The notes: generated from the letters alone by a model not told the origin. DNA of 64,000 bases from Thalassia testudinum (GCA_037157565.1 JAZHRO010000013.1:76873501-76937500); one strand, 5' to 3'. Shown: positions 10,952 through 23,986, counted from the first letter of the stretch. Translations and numbers: made by a program.

Positions 10952-10969
10952 TGGTTTTGTTGCCGGGCA
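10952..10969 (+). other. E1 primer-binding site, degenerate tRNA-Asp match
   Basis: TGGTTTTGTTGCCGGGCA follows the LTR end by three bases. N1 carries TGGCGCCGTTGCCGGGGA, the exact complement of the 3' end of plant tRNA-Asp; the E1 copy has four mismatches, which looks like age. Confidence 0.75.
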
Positions 10970-11396
10970 GCAACGCGTTGAAATAGTGGCCGTATGACTT
11001 ATGTGACCGACCGTGGCTAGGTCTCTTTTTTTTTTCTTTTTTTTTTGTTTGTTATAGAAATGTCGTTGAGGTACAGAGAGTCATTGCCACTATTACAATT
11101 TTACTCGGAAATATTTTTCCCGAGGTCGAACTCAGGGAGCTACTTGAATTCTAGAAGTACAATGTTTCTATTACAAAAATAAGAGAGAGAGAGAGAGGTA
11201 GATTTGTTTCTTGGCTTTTTCTTCTTCTCTTCTTTCTCTCTTGTCTTGTCTTCTTTCTTTCTTCTTTCTTCTTTTTGCTTGATCTTCTTCAGTTCTTCTT
11301 CTTCATCTTCTTTTCTTCTTTATTCTTCTTCTCTTTGCTTTCAGCTGCGGCACCTTTTCTTCTCTTCTTCTTTACTTTGTCTGCAGAGCTTCTTCC

Positions 11397-11422
11397 GTCG
11401 TCTGATTTCTCAATCAGACGGC
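11397..11422. repeat. U5 hairpin of the solo LTR (GTCGTCTGATT/AATCAGACGGC)
   Basis: Eleven pairs including one G-U around the loop TCTC. It corresponds to the hairpin at 2280-2305; the loop differs and the arms are kept. Confidence 0.65.
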
Positions 11423-12836
11423 TTAAGTGGCATCTGTTACAGTGCTTCCCTTGTGCTTCTTCTTCCTCTTTCTTTTTCCTTCTTCTTTCCCCTACGGTCT
11501 TCTTCTTCTTTCTCTATCTTTTTCCTTCTTCTCGCAATCCTTCTTCCTTGCCCTGAGCAGCCAAGGCTTCGGCCACCTTCTTCCTCCTTCTTCTTCTTCT
11601 CTGCCTGCACACTCACACAGCTGGTTAGAGAAAAACCTACCCCTACCCTCCCCCGCGTCTCTCTCTTTCTCAGATTTCTCTCATAGGATCGCTCTCCCAG
11701 AGTCGGGTATTCGGGTACGGGTATCGCGCCCGAGACCAGGCCCACCGGCGTGCTGTGGTGGGCGAGGTGTGCACAGTGTCAAGTATCCGGATCCAGCCCA
11801 GACCCGCGGGGCGTGAGCACGGGCGAGGGTAAGCGCATGGGGCGCTCGTGCGTAAGGGACCTGACCCCTGTGTTCGAAGGCAAATAGCCCCGAACACTTT
11901 TTCAATTTATGCGCGGGTGCTAAGCCGCGCGCTTTCGAGGTGGGGCTAAGGTCCCACCTCCCAGACTAGCACCCACAGGTGAGGAACTCGCGGCAATTGC
12001 GGCAACTCGCGAGGGGTTTGCCTCAACTGCAGACCCTGGAGTCTTCGTGGAGACACTCCACGCAACCTGGGACCAACGCTTGGGCGAGATCGAGGTTGCA
12101 GCTGCAGGTGAAGGAGCTTCACCTGCTTAGCAATGGCGACGAAGGAGGAGTGACCTGATCACAGAAATACGGCCTCCCGGCCTAGTCAGAAGGTGCAGGG
12201 AGCTTCGCCGGAGTGCGGCGAAGCTCATGCGGGTGGTGGCGAGGCGTGAAGCGGTGTACAGTGGCAACCCTAGGTCGGACTGTGGTCGGGAAAATGGGTT
12301 TGTTCGGGGGGTCTTTAGGTGGCGTGTGGCAGGAAATGAGACGGGGAAAGCTGTGGAGTGGAGTGAGGGGAAGCTTCTGAGGTGATTGGCGAGGAGTGAG
12401 GGGGTCTGTGGAGGTGGAATGGGCTCGCCGGAGAGGGTGGTCGGAGACGGAGCAGGTGGAGGTGGAAGTTGTGTGTGGGGACGCGAAAATACAAATTGAC
12501 AAGGGGGAAATTTAGAGGAGGAGAGGAAGCTTTTACCTAAGTTTTGGACGAAGGGGGAAGGGCGGAGCCACCAGCTCGTGCCTGCCGGAGCTGAGGAAGA
12601 AGAGGCCCTGGAAGGGGAGATCGGTGATGAGGAGGCAGGTGGAGGGTGTCGGCGAGTGCAGCGCGACACAGACGAAAAGGTTAGGGGAACCTTACTGCAG
12701 GTAAGGCAACAGAGCGACGAGGAGGAGGAGGAGTTGGTCGCCGGAAGCTGTAGGCCGTCTGTCGGAGCTGGAGAGGAGGAAGTGGGGGGGTATTCTCCGT
12801 CAGAGACAGCTTACCCTCTTCTGCTGGCGACAGCGG

Positions 12837-12844
12837 TCTTTATA
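12837..12844 (-). promoter_or_regulatory. TATA box of the family A solo LTR
   Basis: Minus-strand TATAAAGA lies directly downstream (in LTR orientation) of the hairpin array. The N1 copies have TATAAATA here. Confidence 0.6.
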
Positions 12845-12869
12845 AAGGTGAAGGCGGAGAGGTGGGCGC

Positions 12870-13080
12870 AGGGAGGCGACGTTCCTCCCTCGTCGGAGGA
12901 TGGCCGGAGAAGCAACCCATACCTTCCGCGCATTCACACGGAAGGTGTGGGCGATGGCAGAAATCGTGGAGGTGTCCCTGCGACAGCAGACGTCGCAGGG
13001 AACACCCGGTTCAATGGGCAGAGGGCCTCCCTCACCCTGCGCGGCGCCATGCTCCGCGCAAAGTCGTCGGAGCATGGCGC
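12870..13080 (-). repeat. Hairpin array of the family A solo LTR
   Basis: Four hairpins match those of the LTR at 46 but with changed arms: 12870-12890 (AGGGAGG/CCTCCCT), 12916-12951 (13 pairs, CCCATACCTTCCG/CGGAAGGTGTGGG), 12971-13006 (14 pairs with one bulge) and 13044-13080 (13 perfect pairs, GCGCCATGCTCCG/CGGAGCATGGCGC). Some differences from the other copies are compensatory, such as T-A at 12924/12943 where N1 has G-C. Confidence 0.8.
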
Positions 13081-13777
13081 TGCTCAGAGTTTTGCAGGGA
13101 GGACCTAAGTGCAAAGAACGACGAAGAACTTAGGGGCCAAAATGTGAGGGTTTCGAAAGTTGAGGGTCAAAAAGTAATAGATGAGGACCAAAATGTAAAG
13201 TCGGTCAAGAATGTCTCTTCTTAGGCTCAAGTTTTTATGCATGACTAAATAGGACCTAAGGATTCTAATGGTGAATTTTATTTCTAGATCAGACCTTGTT
13301 TGACGAGTCAATTTACGTAAAAACCTAAATTAAATCATTAATTGGGCATGGTTCTCAATGTAGGTCAAAATGGGTTTCCAAGGCCAAATTGAAGGTTCTA
13401 AACCCTAGATATTATTTTTCTATGAATTTTAGAGGGTTTATTCGATTTTTACTTTACCTCAAACCTCGTGAATTGAAGTAGGTTTGTTTTAGGGTTACAA
13501 GATGTCATTTAATTCCTTGGAGTTGCTGTAGCCCTTGTTGGATCAAATCATCCCACTTTCCTTCTTATTAGGTTAGTTTGACCTATGTTTGGACCCTGAG
13601 TTACCCTGTTTACCGATTGTGTTGGTAAAATTACATTTTTACCCCTTATGACCTATTTTCTTCACAAACTCAGAATTCTCTGAGTCAAGCCTTTCTATAA
13701 GTTCTGTAGGAGCTTTTCTCGCAAATCTAGGTTAGATTGTGCTAGTTAGGGTTCATGATGAGGTTCTCATCACGCGT

Positions 13778-14937
13778 AATTCACCACTAATCTTATCATT
13801 TTTTATTGACTTAGTTGATTACTAACTTGCTCTATCTACTTTGCTGTGTTTTGCAGGGTACATCACAAGAAGATCCTCCATGCAATCAACCACTCCAGGG
13901 GTAGGTAAAATCTCTCTTCTTCCCTAATCATCTCCTACTCTTGGGAAAGACAAAAAAGAAATAAAATCAATTAGGATCCACTTATTTTCCTAATAATTAT
14001 CATTTAAAAGCAAAGTGTTTCTTGATTTGCAAAATTAATTTAAATCTAATTGAAGTTAAGATGATTTGATTAGAGATTTCCCACCCTGATTTTCCTATAC
14101 CTATTATGGAGTTACGCTAAATTTCTAAACAATTTGGACTACTCACTCTCTTGTTTGAGTTCAAGTTGTTATATTTGAAATCAAATTAGATTTTGAAATA
14201 AAGCCAATTAGGGTTTCCACATTAAGGTTTCGAGGTATTAATACACATTTGCCTACAATTAAGGAAATTAAACTTCCTGCATTTGTGTGCCACCTAAGCC
14301 CTTGTCTGAACTGATCTAATCAAGAGAACCCTAAAATCAAGGCTCTAAATTCACTTGAACCCTAAAACTTGGGACCTAATAACCTAAAAATCAATTCAGG
14401 GTGATTTGGGCCTTAACCCAAACTTCATCCTCAACCTTAGGACAGGTTAGTTGAAGTTGGTTCACCCTGTGGACCAACTAACCTCCAAATTAGGTCAAAA
14501 ATTGAAAAAACTTCAAACTCAAGTGAAATTCAAGGCACAAATTAGGGCTAAAATTGGTAGACTTAAGTCTTAATTCATACATTCCGGTCTACTTGGAATC
14601 TCAATTATAAGGAAGGTCAAGTGGGAGAAATCTTGTAACCCATGGGAACGCTCTACCGTATAAGGGTCTTTGCGAGACTCTCCCGTCCTAGCTGCCCAAG
14701 TAATTCTCCAGTGTGTGGATTTCTAATCCAGAGGTATCATCCACCTTGAAATAACCTTAGTCACCCAAAAATTTTTGGGTGCCTTGATTGGGTCCAATAC
14801 ACATCCAGTCCCTCATCTATTATGTAGTGCACATACATACCATTAGAATTGATCTTTAGGAAAATCTAATATGATCCAATCAATTCAATCTAGACCTAAA
14901 TTTGATTCTACATCTTAATCCACCACTTGATTTGAAA
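13778..14937 (+). other. E1 untranslated leader
   Basis: This region resumes after the solo LTR and matches the E2 leader (19029-20223). It contains a splice-acceptor-like site (GTGTTTTGCAG, about 13846-13856), a direct counterpart of one in N1 near 52151. From about 14565 to 14800 lies a block shared in both sequence and position with E2, E3 and N1; it includes the perfect palindrome CACCCAAAAATTTTTGGGTG at 14762-14781. No protein is seen. Confidence 0.7.
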
Positions 14938-16365
14938 ATGCAACCTGATAACATAGGAAGAGTGTTCAAGACACCTGAATCCCGTATGAGCATGAAAGAG
15001 AAAATAATCAAGGCTACTCTTAGACATCATGATGAGTATTACAAAACCTCAGATCCCTTCAGAAGCATTCAAGTTGATGTGTTAGAGACAACAACCCTCA
15101 TTATGAACCGTGCCCATCTGATGTTGACCCGAATGATAAATGGTTCAACACGGGATGCCCTCATATCAGAATTCAGTGAATTGTGGGAATTACATAGCAT
15201 AGAGGGTTTACAATGTTTTACAAATCCACCACTCTGGGAGATACACCAAGATGACATTGAGAAACGTGGGAATATGTTAAGTCCATTGAAGCAAGACATT
15301 GATTAAAAATACCCAAAAACTAATGATGAATCTTGGAGCAATATTGAGGATCAATATAATTTCCCAGAGCCCGGGTTCAAAAGGATAGGTTGTTATGGAC
15401 CCCCAACCCAAATGGAACCATATTGGAATTTTGTATAGAATGACATGCCTGATCATTGTATGGGTTGGGTGGATCCAATTGCAAGTGTTCCTGATTATGA
15501 GACAACCATAGGTAGCTGTAAAACTGGTCCATCACTCCTAGATTTTTCAAACACCTGTGACAAGTTAGACTCAAAACCTCTCGAGAATGTAACTCCCGTA
15601 CCTTATCTTGTTAAGGTATTCCTCGAGAGTGATTTTGACATCCTAATAGAACCAAGTCGAGATTCTAGTAACCCACCTCCTACCCCTTACCTAGAACCTA
15701 GATCTGAACCTATTTGGGATGATCACGATGCCCAGTGTGATGAGAACCAGATTTTAGATATGAATTATGATTCTGGGCCTATATTTGGTGATTATACCTC
15801 TCCAGACTCCTCAAAGGAATGAATTGATTTTTTGGAAGTCACACCGATTTATAATGCAGAATTAAAGGAGTTGGAAGAGTTGGGATTTAATGGGATCTAC
15901 CCTAGGTGCCCAGAACCCAAACCTATGCCTAATAAAGACACCTCTTTAAGCTTGGAATTTGAGACTAGGTCATACCAAAGTCAGGTTGATAACTCCATGC
16001 ATCATGATTTGTTCAATGGTGGAAATCTCGATCTTGAATCAAGTTCAAAAGCTGATTGTCGCAAATTCTCTGATGTTTCAAATCATACTCTGATTTCGGA
16101 GAATCATTGTTTCCGGATGATTACGAACTAGTTTATGACCCAATATCCATGATCCATTCTTTGATTCTAATTCTGAGGCTGATGATTTGGAACTTGAAGA
16201 AGCCACACCTCATACAGAGCCTTTCAAAACCTGATCCACACCCTGACCTGCCACCAAAATCAATTTTTACTCTGACTTACCTCTCACTGCTCTGGTTGCG
16301 TATGATTCACCTCCATATTTTGATAAGGAATCAGACACTGATCAAACAAACAACCACATCTTGTC
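14938..16365 (+). pseudogene. E1 copy of the unknown retrotransposon ORF, N-terminal and middle part
   Basis: The start ATG (MQPDNIG) aligns with MQPNYLA of N1 and MQPNILG of E2, which fixes the start for the family. The N-terminal block (MSMKEKIIKATLRHHD, then NGSTRDALISEFSELWELH, then FTNPPLWEIHQDD) matches N1 residues 20-115. One frame holds to about 16131, broken by stops at 15304 and near 15436 and 15820, then by a one-base deletion shortly after 16137. The ORF is cut at TTGTC by E2 and resumes at 29609. No zinc knuckle, protease or polymerase motif is visible. The function is unknown; the position after the leader is where gag normally lies. Confidence 0.75.
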
Positions 16366-18431
16366 TGATGATAACGTCATCATCAGGCATATCTAGCTTT
16401 AATTAGTCAAAATCCATTAATAAATGCTCCAATATAACCGCCAAAGGACCGTAATTCACTACACACCCTTTCTGAAGTTTAACATGAAACTAGGGTTAAA
16501 ACTATAATTTTACCATCATACCATGAATGCAAAACAACCGTAGGTTTTCTCAGGGGTTTATTAAAGGTTAAATATGCATTAAAGTCTAACAAGAGGGTCC
16601 GTGCAGACAGAAATGGATTTTCACGCGTTACTAGAAATAAATGACATCTGAAACCCTAAAAACAAACTTGCATAATTCACTGAGGTTTTGGTCAGGATAA
16701 AATTCACCTAAATCATCTAAAAATCATATAAAAATATTCTCTAGGGTTTGGCATCCGATTTGACCATTGGAACCTAGTTTGACCTAAAATAGAGTCTCAG
16801 ACAGATAGTTGCCCTAATTTAGATTTCTACGCAATTTACCCATTCAAACTTAGTAAAAACCTAAATCCGACCTCACCCTCAGATTCCTTTGGTCCAAATT
16901 AGGTTTGTACCAAAATTTGGGCCGATCAAAGATCACCTTGACCTAGTTTACATTTTAGTCCTGTCGGACTCTTTTCTCTCACACATATGCCCCTAACTTT
17001 TGAAATAATTACAAATGGGTCTCTAATTTTATTGTCATTCTTTGTAAATAGATCCCCACGCCATTTTTGGAAGGTCAAACCTTCGCGATCGAGTTTCGAG
17101 CGAGGATTTCTCACTCTATTCTCAATCAAACCTTACTAAATTTGAAAGGGAGATTCCTTAAGAAATTGCCTTCCAAATGAACCCATCCTCGAGTCCTAAA
17201 TCGCTCCCAAATCCTCATGTGAACATTTTGAAGGTTTGCATATCCGACTTGCGAGAAATTTGAGGAGTTCCAAGCTTGGTTTCCAAGCTTGAAACCCCTC
17301 CCCATGGCCTATAAATGGACGTACGATGCAAACCTCACCTCTTTAGCTAGGTTTAAGGCCAAACTACTCATTCTCTTCTCTCCTCGGCCAAGCTCCGACC
17401 TAAGCTCCATTGACTACTTTCCCCGTCTTCTTACGACCTCTCAACAGTCAAATTGAGAGCACCTCCTTCCTCTTCTTCTTCCGCGTCTGGTGGGCCAAAA
17501 CGAGAGCTTCCTAACCTCGTCACCGTCACTGTTCCTTTCTTGGAGCACTAGTCTGCCACGGCGCCGGCCAATCAAAGCCGGTGCCTTCCTACCCCTTTCA
17601 TCCGCTAATTTAGGTCTTGTTAGCTTCCCCTCCCTCTTTAGACCATCCTCGACTCCTTTATTCTTCAAATCGACCACCGACCATGCCTCTCCCCCATCAT
17701 CTTCTTCGCCTCCGATCGAACTCTGGCGAATTCGCACCATCATTACACACCACCAAACTCGCCCGTTCCACCTCCACTACCTTCGCCACACTCCATAGAA
17801 TAGAAGCCCCAAACCTATTGGAACTTTCGCTCATCCAACCTCCCCGCAGAATAAACCATCTCCGCAACACCTTCCCCAAGGCCATCCAACCTCCACACTT
17901 GATCAAACATCACGAAAACACCGTCTCCACACTCTACGACTTCCGACGATGCTTGTGAGCTTGTTTAATGTGGCTGAGAGGCCGTGTTCTTGATTCCCAA
18001 ATGCTTGCCATTCTCCACCGCTACGCCTAATCTCCGACGTTGTTCTTCGAGCCACAGGCTGCGCATGCCCTAGGTGACATCCCCAGGTTACGTGGAAACA
18101 TCCCAGGACCACTCCCAGGTGGTCAATTGAAGGCGCCACCACTTACTACTGCTCCAATTGAGGAAGCCTCCTCTTCTGTAGATGCGCGAAGAAGAGGGTG
18201 GGACATAGTCCCACCTTCTGAAAGGAAGAGGCGGCAATAGCATATAAAGTGATTTTGTGAATCTATCCATTCACCCAAAACATTGGGGGCTCGGGTCACC
18301 CACGCACATGCCTTACATGCCTCGCCCGTGACCCACGCACATGGGCCTGGCCAACATGCTGGATCCGATTACCCGTATACCCGATCATAAACTCTATTCT
18401 GAGAGGAGGAAAGGAAACGAAAGGAAAGGAA

Positions 18432-18462
<31 letters not shown>

Positions 18463-19007
18463 AGGGGGGTTTTGCTCTGTAGAGTGGCTAACACTTAGCC
18501 AAATTGAAGGGGTTGTTTCCCTTGTGCTTCGAAGGGAAGAAAGAAGAAGAAAAGAAGAGAAGAAAAGCCTTATGCTCATGTTGTTAAGTCATCTGGTCAT
18601 CAGACTTGAAGTCTGACTTGGTTGAAATATTTTGGCATTATTTGAGGCACTGTGCATTTATTTAGATTCTTGAGTAATTATTATATATATATATATATCT
18701 AAGCTAATAATTGGTGATTTAAATCACCATTATTTTGTCTTAGATATCTTTTTGCCTCATTAAACTCTTGATATACTCTTGCTTAGTATTAAATATCATT
18801 TGAGTAGTTATTCTTCATTGAATATCATTCTTGGCTTATTTCTTGTGCTCATGTTTACATTCATTTCAATTAGCGTGTGAATTACAACACTTGTTCCCTA
18901 TGTTTGATCTCGGATTTTCATTCGAGGTATAAATTTTATTTGTTATAGGACGATTGAGGTTTTCTACAACAAACGAATATTTAAAACCCTCAATAGCCCT
19001 AACAACA
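16366..19007 (+). mobile_element. E2 5' LTR
   Basis: It begins TGATGATAACG and ends CCTAACAACA, 2642 bp, followed after three bases by a primer-binding site. The terminal palindrome is TGATGA taacg TCATCA. A TATA box is at 17310, preceded by the doubled CCAAGCTTGG palindrome at 17270-17291. A (TA)n/AG-rich stretch and the phrase GTGATTTAAATCACC (18714-18728) lie towards the end. The 102- and 113-codon frames inside are LTR sequence. Confidence 0.92.
17310..17317 (+). promoter_or_regulatory. TATA box of the E2 5' LTR
   Basis: TATAAATG in GGCCTATAAATGGACG, at the position equivalent to the other LTR promoters. The right-hand E2 LTR has lost this segment. Confidence 0.6.
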
Positions 19008-19010
19008 TTT

Positions 19011-19028
19011 TGGCACCGTTGCCGAAGA
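19011..19028 (+). other. E2 primer-binding site (tRNA-Asp, three mismatches)
   Basis: TGGCACCGTTGCCGAAGA follows the LTR by three bases and differs from the perfect N1 site at three positions. Confidence 0.85.
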
Positions 19029-20223
19029 GCAACGCGCAATTCACCGCTATTCTTATTTTAATTGCTTATATTTGAGCTCTAACTTGCCCTATTTGATTTC
19101 TTGTGATTTTGAGAGGTACTTCACAAGGAGATCGTCCACGCAAAATCGCCAATCCCAGGGCAGGTAATCTCTCTTCTTCCCTAATCTCCTAATCCTTGGA
19201 AGAGATAAAAAGGAAACAATCAATTAGGAACTACCTGCCTTATTTTTATAGTAATTTTCATTAAAATGGCAAGTTTCCTTATTTGCGAAAAAGTTCTTCA
19301 TATCTAATTGAAGCTTGAGGCGATTCTGATTAGCTATTCCCCATCCTGATTTCCTGTACCTACTAGGTACTACGCTTGATTTCTAAATCACCTTTGGCTA
19401 ACAGACTTCATGCTTAAAGCCCAAGGTGAACATTTTGAGATTTAATTGGACCTGAAATAAAGCCAATTAAGGTTTCAACAATTAAGGTCTGAAGTGTTAG
19501 AACACATTTGCCTGCATAAAAAGAATAAACCCTCCCACATTTGTGTGCTACCCAAGCCCCTACTTGAAAAGACTTAATCAGGAAAACCCTAAAAATCAGG
19601 CTCTAAATTCACTTGAATCTTAAAATCTTGGGCCTAATAACTGAGAGTCATTCAAGGTGATTTCTGGGTCTTAACCTAGATTTCATTCTGCCATCTTTAG
19701 GGTAGGTCAGGTGAAGTTGGTCTACTTTGTGGGCCAACCAACCTCCAAATTAGGTCACAAGTCAAATCAACTTCTAATCAAGTGAAATCCAAGGCACAAA
19801 TTAGGAATAAAATTGGTAGAATTAAGGTCTTAAGTCCGTACATTCCAGTCTACTTGGAACCGCAGTGACAAGGAAGGTCGAGTCGGGGAAACCCTGTAAC
19901 CCGTGGGGACGCCCTACCGTGTAAGGGTCTTTGCGGCGCTCTCCCTTCCTGACTGCCCAGGTATTTCTCGGGTGTGTGGATTCTAATTCAGAGGTATCAT
20001 CTGCCTCGAAACAACCTTAGTCATCCAAAAATCTTTGGCTGCCTTGATTGGTTCCAATTCATATCCAGTCCCTTATCTTTTCTATTAGAGCACACAGGAA
20101 GGTCATTAGGTTTTTAACCTAAGAGACCTCACTAGATCTTCTTGGGAATTCTTTTCAGATCTAATCAACTTCAATCTAAGCTGAGTTTGATTCAACATCT
20201 TAATTCCACTATCTGATTTGAAA
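19029..20223 (+). other. E2 untranslated leader
   Basis: It begins GCAACGCGCAATTCACC, the uninterrupted form of the E1 leader. The acceptor-like site of E1 is altered here (GTGATTTTGAGAGG). The shared block lies at about 19800-20060 (ACGCCCTACCGTGTAAGGG, then TCTTTGCGGCGCTCTCCC), with the palindrome degraded to CATCCAAAAATCTTTGGCTG. Confidence 0.7.
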
Positions 20224-21971
20224 ATGCAACCTAACATTTTAGGAAAACTATTTAGGAAACCTGAGTCCCAAATGAGTATGAAAGAGAAGATAATTGAGCT
20301 TGCTCTTAAACACCATGATGATTATTTCAGGACCTCAAATCCAATTAGTAGGATTCAGGTTAATATCCCAGAAACAACAACCCATATCATGAGCCATGCT
20401 GGATTGCTATTTATACAAATGATACACGATTCAACCTGAAATGATCTTTTAACTGAATACAATGAATTGTGGAGACTACACAATACCGAGTATATACATT
20501 ATTTGTCCAATCCACACCTTTAGGAGATGTACCAAGGCCTCACGGAAAAGCATGGGTGTATGTTGAACACATTACAGCAAACCATTGATCAAAATTACCC
20601 GTACATCCCTTCAGAAATTGATAAGACACCTTGGAACAGTATTAAGGATCAGTATAATTTCCCAGAGCCCGAGGAAGAGAATCAAGGTTGTTGTCGACCC
20701 CCAACCCAAATAGAATCTAATCCAACTTATGTGCAGACTAATACGCCTGATCTTGAGTTGGGTTGGGAAGATCCAATTGCAAGTGTTCCAATTTCAAGCC
20801 AACCCTAGAGATACGAGAACCTGGTTCGCCTAGCTTTGAATTCCCAGACACCTGTAATGATGAGCTTAAAACAGAACTCCTCAAGAATGTAAATCCCGAG
20901 CCTTATCTTGTTAAGGTAATTCTCGAGGATGATTCCGACATCCCAATAGAGCCCATCCTAGATTTTAGTGATCCAATCCCTACCCTTAATCTAGAATCTG
21001 GATTCGAGCCTATTTAGGATAATTATGAGGCCCCATGTGATGAAACTCAGATTTTCGAGTTGAACTACAATTGTAGGCCTATGTTTGATGACTACACCTC
21101 TCCAAACTCCTCCGAGATATAGATCGATTTGTCAAAAATCACGCCAATTTACGACATAGAAATCGAGGAGCTAGAAGAGTTGGGATTCGATTGGGTCTCT
21201 CCTAGGAGCCAAGAACTCGAGCCCATGCCTAATAGGGACACCTTTTTGAGTTCAGATTCTGAGTTTAGGTTAGATCCAAGTCAGATTGCTACTTCTCCAC
21301 ATCTCGATTCACTCTGTGGTGGAACGTCCGATCTAGAATCAAGTTCAGAGCACGATATTCGCAAGTTCTCCGATGATTTCGAATCCTACTCTGATTTTGG
21401 AGAACCTTTATTTCCTGACAATTATGAACCAATTTACAACCTCAGGATCCATGATCCGTTCTTTGACTCTGACACTGAGGTCAATGATTTGAAAGAAACA
21501 ACCTTGTCTACATAACCTTCTCAAATCTGAACCCAACCCCAACCCGCAACTGGAATCAAATTCTACTCTGATTCTCCTCTCGATGATCCAGTCACACATG
21601 ATTCTTATCCATCTTTTGATCGAAATTCGGACATTGATCAGACTACTAATCACATCCCATCTTTCTCTGATCACTTTCGTAGGGTCCCTATATCCTCCAC
21701 AGACTCTTTTTCATTTGAGGATCCCTACTCTGACCAGGCTGAATCGAATCAGCCAAACCCTGGATTTTCATTTCCACATCCTTCTGAGTCACAGAGCACC
21801 TGGTGGGCACCACATCTATTGATTCACATCCATCGACCCACCAGATGGATTGGGTTTAGGCTGCATCATCAGCTTGTTGATCTGAACAAGCACCTGGTTG
21901 AACCAACCAGGCTTTTGATCAAGGTGCTTGTTCTACAAAACTCATCTGATTTGACCACTCCTTCTCCTTAA
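20224..21971 (+). pseudogene. E2 copy of the unknown retrotransposon ORF
   Basis: The start MQPNILG matches the family start. N-terminal similarity to N1 is clear (SMKEKIIELALKHHDDYF; LSNPHL; YPYIPSEIDKTPWNSIKD), and the C-terminal block (WWAPHLLIHIHRPTRW, then LVDLNKHLVEPTRLLIK) is close to N1. Stops occur at about 20437 and 20521 and near 21016 and 21119, with frameshifts near 20805 and 21515. The ORF end TAA at 21969-21971 matches the expected length of about 580-620 residues. The middle is acidic and rich in Ser/Pro, as in N1. Dead copy of an uncharacterised protein. Confidence 0.75.
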
Positions 21972-23613
21972 CCACTTTCTGCTCAGCTAAAGGCATTGAA
22001 TTTAGAGCTTAACGGGAGGCAACCAATCATTTCAAAAACCTGAGACCCTTCTGATTATCATTTTGAGCTTCATGTCTACTGCATTTTGAGTTCAAAGTTA
22101 GAACAGCCGACCCCACCTTTGGTACTTGTACTAGAGCTTGAAATCGTCTGCAACAGTCATCCAGACCCATTCACCCACCCTTTTACCCTATTCTAATCCA
22201 TGAACTAAGCTGATTCCATACCTTCCGGTTTACAATAAGGACATTACAATACTTAGGCATGGGGGAGTGTTAAAGTTCAAACACACAAAAAAAACTCAAG
22301 TTTCTGAGGGGATCTCACGAAAAATTACATATTTCAAAAAATGAAAAAAATTGAAAAAACAAAAAATGGAGAAAGGGGAGGAAATTTTGTGAGATTAATT
22401 GCATATCATTCTTGAGGAAAAAGAGAGGAGGTGATTTAAATGTCAAAAAGGAGCACAATTTGAAACAAAAAAGGTGATAGTCATTAGTAAATGATTATGG
22501 AATCTACTTAAGTTATAAACCAAATCAAAAGAAAAAGAAAAAAAAATTAAGTCCTAAAAGAACAGAGAGACAAAGAGATTAATATGAGTGCTAATCTTAG
22601 GCCTCGTGGGCTTGTTTTAGAACTTAAATTCAAGTATCCATTAAGATCTAGATAATCCTCAAGAGGTTGAGGAAAATGTGAAGCTTACGTATTAGGTCTA
22701 AGGCTTAGGGAGTATTCGGCCTTGTTAACTAAACTCTGGTTTGCGGGACTCGGTAACCTAAGCACCCTAATCCACACACAGTCTGGTTCAGTGTGCTTAA
22801 TAATCAAAATCACGTAAAAGCATTTACTCTATTCTGAAAAAGCTACCTAGATTAGAAGCGACTTATCAACACAAGTTGATTTGGACAAGTTCCCGACGTG
22901 GAAAGGTAGGAAATTCCCCTTGAAGATGCGTAATAACATACCGTCTCCTCGGTGCTTGTCTCCTAGGATATCTAAATATCCTACTAGGGGCACATAAGCA
23001 CATTGTGTTGATTTAGGTACCATGGGCGGAATTATCCCGAAATCTCGATCACCAGGGTCTGAATTTAGCTACAGAATGCCATGGGCAACACTATCTCAAA
23101 GTGTCGAAAGCCAAGGTTTTGGGGGTTGCCATGGGTGGTACTATCTCGAAGCATCGATTGCCAGGAATCCTGCGAGGATTGATGGTGGAACAAGGAATAT
23201 GATACAGACCATGTTTTTAAGCCAATCCGAAGATAGAAATAATCAAGAAAAAGAGAGAGAAAGCCCTCCAAAAATGAAAAAAATTCTTCTATCCCTCTCT
23301 CTTACAAAAATGCACTGCAAACTGAACCTGGACTAACCTTGTTTCAAGAATGGGTGCTTTAACCGCTAGGTCCAACAAACCTTTGGATAGTTTCTATGGA
23401 CCTTAGAAACCTTCGCGGCAGACTGAGGCTAAAGCTGGTCAGGTTCGGATCTTGGTTGGTACTTGAGTACCTCTAGGCCTATTATTGGCATTCTGACTTA
23501 ATTACTAAAAAGAAGAATAAATCGGGACTTTGAGCATCAAGGCATGGTCTAGAAATCAAGTTCATTTCATAAGATTTTGCTAAGGGACTAGCAAAAGTTA
23601 GGCATGGGGGTAT
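21972..23613 (+). mobile_element. E2 3' noncoding region with two polypurine tracts
   Basis: After the ORF comes the phrase GCTTAACGGGAGGCAACC, also present in E1, N1 and just after the E3 polymerase, so ORF-only and polymerase elements share their 3' region. A central polypurine-like tract (TAGGCATGGGGGAG) lies at 22254-22267 after ACAATAAGGACATTACAA. The terminal tract (GTTAGGCATGGGGGTAT) ends at 23613. The region between (22990-23220) has imperfect repeats of the motif GCCATGGGCG/TATC.CGAAA. Confidence 0.7.
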
Positions 23614-23977
23614 TGATTGCACCGCAAAATACGCCTGCAATAATGCCTTCTTGTACTATTTCCTAGCATTACCTATGCATATTAAGATTCCGTAGTTGCA
23701 TTTGTAAAAATACATGTATACATGCATCTAATTGAGAGGAGAGAAAAATGAAATAAGTGGCCTTGCATTTTACCTTTTCTCCTCAAGTGCCTCATTGCAA
23801 AAATCCACCACCTCTATTTTTATTTCCACTTGATTTTTATTTTTCCCTACGGCTGCATGCATCTTCTCCTCGTGCCATGCTGTAGCAGCCCTTCCCTGCA
23901 ACTTGCCATTCCCTACCAAGCCATTCCAACCATTCCCTGCAGCCACATGAGCCATGCACGGCCATGCCTTCCTCTTC

Positions 23978-23986
23978 TATTTAAAG
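23978..23986 (+). promoter_or_regulatory. TATA-like box of the LTR at 23614
   Basis: TATTTAAAG in CTTCTATTTAAAGACCGC, preceded by C-rich sequence and followed by a GC-rich leader. Confidence 0.45.

Larger units (their letters stand above)
10979..13772 (-). mobile_element. Solo LTR of family A, minus orientation, TSD CGCGT
   Basis: The 2794-bp insert starts TGAAATAGTGG and ends GAGGTTCTCATCA, flanked by CGCGT at 10974-10978 and 13773-13777. Removing it restores the E1 leader (GCAACGCG then TAATTCACC), as seen uninterrupted in E2 at 19030-19045. It is alignable with both N1 LTRs throughout, including the hairpin array and terminal palindrome, but with many substitutions. It entered 9 bp downstream of the E1 primer-binding site. 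The 160-, 176- and 180-codon frames inside are pyrimidine-rich or GC-rich LTR sequence, not genes. Confidence 0.93.
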
